A stretch of DNA of 64,000 bases from Micrasema longulum (lineage: Eukaryota > Arthropoda > Insecta > Trichoptera > Brachycentridae), in assembly GCA_022494885.1 (NCBI GenBank), contig JAGVSM010001108.1, positions 62,001-126,000 on the forward strand, read 5' to 3'. A program made the translations under genes and the position numbers. Each line of letters starts with the position of its first letter. The first letter of the stretch is position 1. The notes beneath the pieces are model-generated. The model made no database searches, was not told the origin of the DNA, and saw nothing but the letters and a program-made list of their open reading frames with translations. This document shows, piece by piece, positions 46,801-58,800 of this stretch.

Positions 46801-49800
46801 TTTTTAACCCAGTTGTGGTTTTTACGATCTAAAACAAGCTTGCAAATTACAAATGTTATATGAAGATTCTCTATTTGGAAACCAGTATTTCGAACATTAT
46901 TTCCTAAGAACTATTTTTCTTTGATATGATACCGTTGACATATTATGTATCACATAAAACATGTGGAGTTCAAAGTGACCGCTTTTGGCATTATTCATTT
47001 TAACAGGAATTGGCCAGTGCTCAGTGTTGACATTTCCTTTAGGATTGAAATCCTAAAGGAAATGTCTACTGAATGTCATTGTGGTATTTTTTAATAAATT
47101 CATGCACAAGTGTTGTATTAAAATAGAGTAAAATAAAGCTACGTATATCGCGAAGTTAATAATAATTTAAGTTTTAGTTGATTTTCACAGAACCACAGAA
47201 AAAATTGTCATCTATAATTGTATTACTTATGTATTATGTACTTACGTGTAGGTACAAATTAATGAAAAAAAATTGTAGATAACCTAAAAAAAAGCACCGC
47301 TCGCCACTGCCAGTTGGAGGTGAACAGAAGAAATGAGGTTGAGGTTCAGTGCCAATGTATTACATGTTGAATAAGATACAGAACTTGGTTATGAAGCGCG
47401 AGAGTATCAGCGATGATGAATGGACCGGGCTGACTGAACAAGACTGACCGCATGAGTGGGTTGAGATGACTGCTCCGGACTACACGCTGGAACTGACGTT
47501 AACCTGCCCTGTGGTCCTTTTATAGGTCGTATTCTTTTGTTTTCAAGTCTCCGTGGCGGGATGAAGTTAATGTCCTATATGTCATGTTATTTAGTTAATG
47601 TCCTGTGTTATAATGTAGGTCCTGCAGAATATAATGTATTGTGTTAAACAGAAAATGCTGAGTGGCTTTGTTCAGACCAAATCTATACCTACCTATCCGT
47701 CCTTCCCATTTCCTAGCGCAATCTACGCAACAATAATTCTACGTGTGAGTGCCGGAACAAACATTTTACTATCAGTACAAAATCTAACATTATCGAGTGG
47801 AGTGCTTTACTAATATTTCCATAAGCGAGCTGCGCCTGCGACATTTTAGACCGCCAGATCTATCCAGACAAGCTGTGCCAGAGTATTCCGTCCGCCAGCT
47901 TCACCAGGGTTCCAGCACTCGTCACACCTCGTCCATCAGCAGGTTAGTGGAGTTGCGCAACCTTCCTTCACAACAATGTCAGTCCACTTACTAAATTTTC
48001 CTCCTCCTTCTAAGACGAGGTATTCTTAACACCTCGTCCATCCCTCAACAGACTTTCTTTGATCGTAAAATCATTTGGCGAGCGTGTGCGTCATTGATCA
48101 ACGGACGTTGTTCCCCATGGTAGTAATACATACAATTTTTTAAAGAATGTTTAGATTATCGTAAAGTACAAGGGTTGATTAATATGCTGCGTCCTATTTC
48201 AAAATGGAAAAGAAAAAATATGATGCAGCTTCTTTTATGATGGAAAGCATCACATTCACATAGTTATTGCTATATAACTTATCCATAATAATAATAATTG
48301 TGACAAGAGTTCAAGAGACAAGAGAGAAAATCTAAGGATGTAAATAAATTTGCAAACACGTTGAAAGAGAAAATCTATAAATGCAAGTATTTATCTGAAA
48401 AAGAAATCATTCATGCACAATATTGAGAAGACACTCGGACATATTTCGTTGGACAGCGGCGATGGATTACCTCGAAGCCTATGATGTCGACGTTGCTGAC
48501 GCGGTCCCACTTGGCGGGCGGGCGGTGACCGATGCCGGCGTTGTTGCACACGGCGTCGGCGAGCAGCCACGCCAGGTAATACTTGCAGCGCACGGCCAGC
48601 GTCGCCGCATAGCAGAACCACAGCAGGTACACGTTAGACCACTCCGAAGGAGGTTCGGCTGTAAGACAAATATATATACATCCATATCTATATACTGGAA
48701 ACTCTTTTTACAAGGGGGATATGAAGAACCATGCTGGATAGATATTCTTGTATAAAAATCAGGATCGATCAATCAATCGAGAGTTAAAAAAATGTTAATT
48801 GCTACTATAAATTTATTGTACCTTTTTTTTCTTAAATATAACATGACATCAAATATTTACTTACAGTAACAAAGATTATTCACTATTACTTTTATATATT
48901 ATGCAGTCGAATTTGGTTATAACAGAATTGAAAACTTTGAACCATTTTTTTAATGCAATTTTTTTAATATCATATTCATAAATAATAAATGTCTGTAAAA
49001 CACAATTAACCATCTTTAAATTTACAACTAAAACACGAAAAAAGCAGCATTAAATGTTCGTAAAACAAAATAAAGACTTGTGCTATCAGTTTTTAGTGGG
49101 GATTGCAATTTTTCCGACCAACAAGTTGGTGTAATGATTAGAGACTAACTTCAGACTCTTGAATTGTCAAAAACACGAAAATGGCGGCAATAAATGTTCG
49201 CAGAACACATTAAAATGTCTTTAAAATAACAAATTTCTATAAAAAAGTTGGTATAATGATAGAAACTAACTTCAGGCTCTCGAGCTGTCAATTTTCAGTG
49301 CAGATTGCAAATTTCTTTGATGTTAATTGCGGGAAAAAAACGTAAAACTGGATTTTTAAAGTACTAAAAAATTCAAAATTCAATGAGACAACAAAAATTA
49401 TACATAGATCGCGGAAAAACGCAAATTGCGGGGGCGTAATTTTGGGGTTTCTGTATTTTGAAACCGTGTTAAATGAGGTTCCAGCAAATATGGTCTTAAG
49501 AAATATGACCACATATCTGATTATTGTAAGCAACTGAAAATAAAAATGAACGGTAGTTTTTTTAAGTAACTACAAGGCTTACGCTTCAATTATATAATAC
49601 AATAAAATATAAATAGAACTTCAAAAATACTTACTAGAGAGGTGAGTGATGGGATATTGCGGAGAAAGCATGAGATGAAGGCACGCTGCTAAAAGCGCCC
49701 CGCAAAGTTTGCCCCAAACGGCTCGCCTCCTATTAGGTTCATCAGAACGCTAAAATATAAAAATAAACTTCATATTTTAATTGCTCGCAAAAACATGATT

Positions 49801-52800
49801 AAGTAGACGGAATATTGTATTTATTTATTTACACTGGAATAGCAGTCGGGTCCGTATAAGGATGAATACTCGTTCTAGGAATTACATTACATAATGAAGA
49901 AGTTCAATGGTTATTTATTTTATTTGTTAATATTATTATTTTCGTTATTATTATTGGTTATAGGCAGGCAGCCTTTGCTGATGCGCCTATATCTCACGTA
50001 CTGCTTTTTGTCTGTGTTCTTCTTCCTCCAAAAAAGCATCCAAACGGTTTTTGAACTGGTTGACCGAAATGGAATGGACAACTAGACAATTAGAATTTGT
50101 AGGTACATTGAATTTGAAAAAAAAAAAACACTTTTCTTATCAAAAGTTTGGTTAGGTTAGGTTTTCTTATCAAAAGTTAGGTTTTTTTCCAATATCAAAG
50201 TGTTACGTTCAGAATTTATATACTGTCGAATAGATGATGAAAAATGTTTACCTGAGCTTCTGACACTTTGTTATAAATAAAGTCTCTATATAGCATATAA
50301 GTTAACGCTGGCCCGCACAAGAGTGTCTGGAACGCCAGCGAATAGGAAAAGAATTCTAGTGACGATGGCAACTTTGGGAGTGCTTCGTGTCCACCTGAAA
50401 TAATAAACAAAATATTCACATGTAAAAATTGCGATCTCTTAGACGAACGTACGAAGTGTTGCCATAACACTGACATCCATAATTATTTTCTATTCTTTTT
50501 TGACAGATTCTACACCAAAAACTGAAGAGTGTACAGCAGGGGCGTGCGGTGGGGTATTCGATTAGGATTCATATAAAGGTAATTGGTACATAATAATATA
50601 CACTGCCCTTAAGAAATTAAAGACCAACTAAATACTATATACATATGATCAGAAATAATAACAATAATTTTACATATCTAGTAATAAATTGTAATAACAA
50701 ATCTACCAACTTCACTAGATACTACCTACTATTATAAATAACTGCTAAGTATTTTGTGGTGTTATATTTTATTTTATCAAACGGCAGTGAAAATAAAATA
50801 GATATTATCTTGTTAAAAAACATGACTTTTCAACGAAAAAGAATAAGTAAATATCACATACTACGAATACCGATAAATAAATATGAAATGGATTCAGAAT
50901 AATTAATTGTATTTTCAAAATCAATATGGATATTGTGGAGAAATGTTTTCATAGATAAATAGAAAAAAGAAATTTAATTCAAATATGCTGCCAGAAAAAC
51001 GCGACGTGTTTGGCCCTGGTTGTTGTGACGTCAAGATTCGTGATATTGTTCTAAACAAATTTCAATGCCCTGGAACAAATGAACATGAATCGTGACGTAA
51101 TATTATTATTAAATATGTTTTTAAAGTAATAAAGGTGATATTTGTGATATTTCCCTATTGGTCATTATTTAAACGCGAAAAGTCAATATAGTAGATTATT
51201 AAACTGAACTGGCTAACGTATGGAAGATTACCAAACTGTAAAGCCAAGAAATTGTTATGCTTGCTGTTTGCACGGGAGAAAATAACACTAATTATATATA
51301 TGTTGTATTGTAGAATATTTTCGATGATAACAAAAATTTAATTAATCAATTGGTTATACCATTATCCCTGTTTGGTTTAGTAGAGTTGGCGTCTCCACAT
51401 TTCTCTCGTCCATCGTGTACCCAAAACGCTACAGAAGTCACTCTTTGCGTTATTATCATTAAAGGACCTATAATCACAAAATACCAAATATTAAAAAAAA
51501 TTATTTATGCTTTGATAAACTAGCTTATAATTTCTTAACAACTAGTAAACACTTAATTACAACATAAAAGTTATGAAGTACATTTAACAAAAACATTATT
51601 AAATATTCAAAGGCTTTATATTACTTTTATTCCTTCAGGTAAATCGTTGTACAATTTTACCCCCTTGTACGATGAGTTTGACAGTTTTTACTAGGTGGAT
51701 CAAAAAGTTGGAATAAATGAAACAAGAAATAATTTTTTTGCCAAATCCAGTATTATTTTTCAACATACATTCCTTTAAGTCGATACAGCGAGTCCAACGA
51801 TTTCCCAATTTTTTTATCCCGTCAAAAAGTAGCCCTTCGGAAGCTCTAAAAAATAGGCCTCAGTTTCAGCTATGAGTTCCTCATTTGAGTCAAATCGCTT
51901 ACCGGAGAGCCATCTCTTCATGTTTGGAAACAGGTAGAAGTCAGGGGGCAGATCTGGGCAAATTCTGCTGGGAAGTGGAAACACAAATTAGTTTTTGGTC
52001 CGCTGCTAGCAAATGTGACACCCATCGCGTGCAGAGCTTCTTCATACCCAAAATGCGACATCGTTGTGGTCTCAGCTAGCTCCCTCAATTTCACTTTGGG
52101 GTCGTTCAATTTATTATGGATTTTTTCCACGTTTTCTGGAGACTGACGTCTTTTGGGCGTCCAGATCGTTCAGCGTCATCGGTGCTTGTACGGCCACAAC
52201 GAAAGTCAGAAAACAGCTTTTGAATCGTCTTCGTCGACGGCGCAGAGTCCGGATAATACATATCTAGCTTGGATTTCGTCTCGGTTATGGTTTTCTTGTG
52301 TAAATAATAATGTTTAATCAGAACACGAAACTCAGATTTTTCCATTTAAAAAAAAAAACATGTTGCATTCCGTTGCTTCTCACTACTGTAACTTTTAAAT
52401 ACGTAAACGAAAATGGATGATGAAATGAGGATGAAGCTTTTTATGATTGGTTCACAATGGTGCATCACCATCTCTTAGGATTATTTCAAACTTTTTGATC
52501 CACCTAGTATTTATTTAAGGCTTCAAGTACAAGAAAAATACATGGACTGTGACGTGCTTAAGCACAATGCAATGTTTTCCAGGCAAAAAAAATTTTTTTT
52601 TGGCTGGCTGGACATTGGATATTGAAAAATGTGTTATTCTCCTCACCCGTCATCTTAAATCTTTTTTAAAATCTCTGGTTTCATTAATTGCTTTCAATAG
52701 TTTATAATTAATTCATTCTTTAGTAAAATAAATATAAAACAACTTTGTTTTCAACCACTTATTTTTTTTACTACTGACCGGTTTCAAAGCTTTACAAGCT

Positions 52801-55800
52801 TCTTTATCAAGGTATACTTAACTAATGAATTCTATTATATTTAAATTTTACAGTGATAACTAAATATTATATTATTGATACATTTATGGAGCTAATATCT
52901 AGACTCCTATATAGTTATAAAGATCTTATGCATCTCACTTCACACTTTCCGTCATTGAAAGAATAACATGTAAAAACAAAAAAAGATAGAATTCATTAGT
53001 TAGGTATACCTTAATACAGAAGCTTGTGTAGCTTTGAAACCAGTCAGTAGAAAAAAAGTGGTTAAAAACAAAGTAGTTTTATATTTATTTAACTATAAAG
53101 AATAACCGCAAAGTTAGTGCTTTAAATATAAATTTTAAATTCTTAAATAATTAAATATCATTCTCATGATAAAAAATAATAATTTACCAGGATGTAACAA
53201 TTATCTGTTAAATAACATGATAAAAATATAAATACATATTATGAGAATAGCTTTATTTAGTTATTTAAAAATTTAAATATATTCAATCTTTATCTGGTTA
53301 GCTAATTTTTATGGGCATTTTTTTACATGATGAGATAAAAAATTGTTATCAGTTTATTGAATTATGGTATCTAATCACATGCATGTTGTATAAATATTCT
53401 AATCAAATTAGTTTTATTTTTATTATCTTATAAAGCAAATGACTTATTTAAATGCAGGAGATTTAAAAAGCATATTTATAAATTAATTATCTTTGATGGT
53501 AATTTATATGAACTCATTCCTGAAGTAATTAAATGAATGTTTCATATTATACCCAATCTACCTATCAAAGTTTATCGATTTTATCTGGGATTATAACTTA
53601 ATCCAGTAATTGAAAATAGTTTTTATGACACATTGAAGCGCAAGAATTTAAACCAATTTTGAAATACCGGCTCCACTACAATGCTTAAAGTAAATACATA
53701 GTTTATGTTTTTATTTTATTTACATTTTATTAATATGCGCAATATGCGATTCCATTTTTGTACAATTATTAATTTTCATGGCCTGACTTGCTAGAGAATT
53801 CCGTGTCAAGTCAGGACTCTTGTATACTAAAATCATAACAAAAATAGATTTATAAATATTCGATTGCGGAAAAAGTCATTTTGTATTTTTCGCTTTATTT
53901 CAATGCTTTATAAAAAGTGTTACAATCATCTGATTTAAGTCAAATATGCGCCATTCTGCTCGATAAATTGTTGCCAATGAGAATCCAGCTTCATAATGCC
54001 CCTTTCGTAGAAGCCCTTGTCCCTATTGGCAAAAAAACTCGGACAACGGATTTTCACAGGCCTCTATTGAGGCCAAATGTGTACCCCCAAGCGTGTTAGC
54101 CATAGACAGGAACAGGTGGTAGTCACTCCGTGCCAGGTTCAGACTATAGGGTGGATGCACAAGAACTTCCCATTTGAGCTCCCGGGGTTTCTGGCGTGTC
54201 ATCAAAGATGTGTGCGGCCTGGAGTTGTCCCGATGAAACACGATTCCTCTCCTATTCACCAATGCTGGCTGCTTCTGTTCAATCGCCTGCTTCAAACGGT
54301 CAATTTGTTCACAGTAGAGGGCAAAATTGAGCGTTTGGCCATAGGGGAGCAGCTCATAGTGGAGTTTCCCTGCCAATCCCACCAAACACCCAGCAACACC
54401 TTCCTGGCCGTCAGTCCTGGCTTGGCCACGGTCTGGGCCGCTTTGTTGGCTTTCGACCACAATCTCTGTCGCTTGACATTAGCGTAAGTGACCCTCTTTT
54501 CATCACCAGTCACCATCCGCTTTAGAAATGGGTCGATTTTGTAACGATTAAGTAGCGATTCGCAAATAGAAATTCGGTCCATGAGGTTTTATTCCTCAGC
54601 TCGTGTGGCACCCAAACATTGAGCTCTTTTTTCAATCCAGCCTTCTGCAAATGATTCAAAACAGTTTTATGATCGATATTCAGCTCCCAGGCGATGCTAC
54701 GTGTACGAGACGCGTTTCTGCCTCGTATAAAGAATTGTGAGACTGTAATAATCTCGGCAAGGCGCTGGTATTCTACTACGAGCTGCGATAGGTATCAGTA
54801 GCCCGTAGGGATGAATATTTACTCAAAATACTGTCGGCTGACAGTGGCGGCTAGCAGGTTGTAAATCCGCTTCTGGATTCGGCTGAGTCCAGGAAAGATG
54901 CAGTGAAGATCTGAAGACAAAGTGGTGAAGTAATCGGGTAGAGTAGAGTTAAAAGAGAGTGTTTACTGTTTTCGATCGATGTCTTTATTTCTCACATGTG
55001 CACATATTTATACAAGGTTACAAAATCTGACCCTACGGTTAACTTAGGTATGGGAATCGTGCCGGCCCCTCATTCTTGCCAAGTATTCTCCCAAGCAGCC
55101 AACGTAAAAAGGCGCCCTCTAGCCAACGTATAAGCCACGACCCCCTCCCCCGTTTCTCCATTGCACAACCAAGTGCCAACTAGAGTGGACGTGAAAGGGC
55201 CGCTAGCTTGACACGCTCAATTCGCTCAATTCGTCCTTTATACGGCGGCGGCCGGTTAAAAACGGAATTAGCCTTGCAGACTCATACATACTAATAGGTT
55301 AAATATAAATACAACTAAAGTAATGATTGAAACATTTATACTAACATACAATAATAAAAGAAAGGACTACGACGTCAGCTACACTGTGACTGCTAACATG
55401 ACGGTCTATCTCGATATTTTCCATGATTTTATCAACATTTTCGACGACAGGCCTACCAGAACGTGGTGCATCATTCACCTCCACTACACCAGAACGAAAT
55501 CGCTCGAACCACTGTTGAGCAACACGAAATGAAAGAGTATTGGCCCCATATACGTTGCAAATTTTTTTGGTCGCTTTTGACGCGTTTTTCCCTTTCAGGT
55601 GGTAAAAATGTAAAATATAGCGAATTTCTTCCTTTGAGACCTTCATACTTTACGCACGATATTTCACGACTGAACTGACCAAACGCAATACTGTCAAAGA
55701 AGCATTTGTAGTATACACTCGCACCTTTATAACGCCGTATCGTATGATCCGATGTGACCAATAATGAACGAGATATACTTAGTTGAAAAAAGAGCGCGAA

Positions 55801-58800
55801 ATATAAAATTACTTTTTCCCCCAACCATATATTATGACACATATCAATATACAAACAAACAAACAAACATCACGCCGTTTCGAGCGATTAATCATAAATT
55901 TTGTAGGATTTCGACATATTTTCTTTATTCTGCAATACGATACACGGAACTACTGTCAAATAAAAATATTAGCAGTTGTGATTCCGGAGTTCTTTGGGAA
56001 ATATTTTATTTTCCAAACATTAGTGTTGCTTGTGTGTATTGACAGTTCTATCATGCAAAGGTCTTTTTTTGAATAGCACTGATAACAAACATTTTATACT
56101 TTAGCCAGCTTAACTTTTATTTGAATTATGAATTGTTTTATTATGGCGTTTTAATAGATGTCAAATTCCGACTAAAAAATAATCCATCTAGTATTAGATT
56201 TTTTGAAACATTCAGTATTTTTAGTGATCTTTTTGCAACTTTCTTTAAGGGTTCAAGTGTGTAGAACAAACCTGTTATATCCAGACTACAAGACTCTTCC
56301 AAGTAGAACTGTCTATGTAGGTGAATACACGAGAGGTAAGCTATGGCAACACCTAAAACAGCGCTGTAAACAAAAAAACAACAAAAAAATGAATTCATTG
56401 TGCATATTAACAAATCACAACAGAGATGGAAAACATTTTAGAGAAGGAATATGGAAATCTAGGCATTTCAGGGCTTACGGGGAAGCATTATGCATTCATA
56501 AATAAGCAATTATTTCAATATAAAACACTTACACAGAATTACATATCGCGGGTAATTACTCCAACTAGGTAACTTTAAAATCGGCACTGTGAGTTACCAA
56601 CTAAAAACACATTTTTTTTATCCTCCACACGAATGCTAGAATTATACAAGTCATCCATTCAAATCGTCATAGTATGATTGTAATAATTCACTAATTTTAT
56701 TTTATTGCAACAGAGAGGGAAAACATTTTGGTGAAGGAAGTATGGGAGTCTAGACATTTACAGGGCTTATGACTCAAAAATGTTTTCCCTCTCTGTTGCA
56801 ATAAAATTAAATATGAACAACTCCCTAGGAAGAAAATCCAGCCAGTCTCCAAGCATTTGGACATACTCAAAACATTGTTGAATTCACTAATTGCCTATTT
56901 GTAGCATTCATGGAGGAATTGCAATCAATTTCTTTTCATGTTCCCAACCATGTCACCAGAAGTCGAAATCTGCTATTTATCAAATCTTTTAAGAGCAATT
57001 TTTATGCCCTAATATTCAGAATGTGAAGATTTCACACAACTTAAAATTCATCGGGATAGATCTTCTGATCTGATTCTTCCGTAGATCTCTTCACCATCAA
57101 CACAGTGCGGGATGGAGATGAATTGGCACTGGTTAGCCTTATATGTTGATTGTGTTTATAAATACATATATTGTATACAATTATTTTATTGCCCATGTTT
57201 GTCTTTGCTACATAGTTTTAAGTTTTTTTTGTACAGTTTCTTTTACACATGTTTTTTCATATTACTGTTGTAATTGACTTAGGCCGTATGTACAATAAAT
57301 TAATGTGTTTTTAATGGGCAACTCAAAAATTTTGATTCTGAAGTTGGAGTAATTAACCCACGATATGTATGCAACAAAAAATGCTTTGAATAAAAAATTT
57401 AAATGACTTAGAATATAAGTATCCATGTAATGATTTTCAAGACAAACAAATCCACAATGCCAAAGCAGACAGAATGCATTATTGATTTTTTTTAAAAGAA
57501 ATCTGCAAAAAATTACTAATTATATTTATCAGTTACTTTTTGTTGTAATACTTAGACGCAATTCAAAATATCTATACACAGTAATAACAAATGGATTATT
57601 TTTATTATGCTGTAAATAACTTTCCTGTCTTACGCTTAGATCAGCTACATCTGCGTCGAAAGGAAAAGTTATTATACCTCTACGCAAACAGCGCACTAAG
57701 TTCGGCGAACACGCTTTTGCGGTCGCAGGCCCTACGGCATGGAATGCTCTCCCAGCAGAGGTGCGTAACTGTGAGAGTGAAGTGATGTATCGGAAAAAAC
57801 TTAAAACCCACTTGTTCTCTAAATCATTTGAATAAATTCTTAGCATAAGATGACAAAGTACGTTGTTTTTCTTAAATTTAAAATTAAAAAAGTTAAAATT
57901 AAATTTATATCTTCATGAAAAAAAGTTAAAATTAAATTTATATCTTCACTTTGTAAAGCCCCCTTGAGGTATTATATTATGAAAGTTACATTATCATTAC
58001 TGGGACAAGTTAATTCAATATTCCGACTCGTAGGTTGGGAAACAGTGAAGTACTGTTTATTGATCAGCATAGAACAAACTATGGCCTTAATTCTCCAATG
58101 ACCCATCTTTGTCGTATTGTTAACTCAAGATCTGGACTTTTTTGGTTTAAGTTTACAACGATTTAAACGAGCACTAAATTAATAGTCCAGATCTTGTCTC
58201 GATGCCCCTTTTGTTTGTCAATGCTTCTTTTCTTCTTTTTTAATGTTTAAAACTATTCTTTTATTGTAATATTTAAACCCTATAAATTGTATACATGGAC
58301 AATGTCCGTTAATAAATAAATAAATAAAATGGCACTATATAAGTTATCCATAATAATAATTATTTAAGCTTGACAGTTCGTTCGGACCTTACTCCGTAGC
58401 CGTCATGCCATATTTTACATAAGTTAGGTTAGGTGGTTAGATAAGGTTGGGTTAGATAGTTATTTAGGTTAGTTAAGGTTGGGTCAGATAAGGTTTAATA
58501 AGGTGTGAATTAAATTTAATAATATAGAATCAAAAATATTGGTGTACATACTTGGCCATAACTCGCTCCGGAGCAGTCTTCATTAGGAAGAAACATACCA
58601 TAGGAAGTAGTGCTAAATGAATAGCTTTCCTGCGAACAAACCAAATTGAACATCATTAGTACAGGGATATTGGGCAATTATCTTTAGGACAGAACGCAAC
58701 TCTGTAGGAACCATAAATCCAAACATCACCGAGAGTTTGAAAAGAAGGAAAGGTGATCAGTCTTACATCTCAGGTACCAATCAAAGGACGATTTATTTAT

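Noticed and set aside
47797..47994. 65-codon plus-strand open frame in a GC-richer block
   Set aside because: No family resemblance; probably part of, or next to, a degenerate LTR-like sequence.
48423..48755. 110-codon plus-strand open frame
   Set aside because: Antisense shadow of the GC-rich MBOAT exon 48658-48471; the minus frame carries the MBOAT signature.
54077..54487. 136-codon plus-strand open frame
   Set aside because: Antisense to the mariner catalytic domain; no independent signature.
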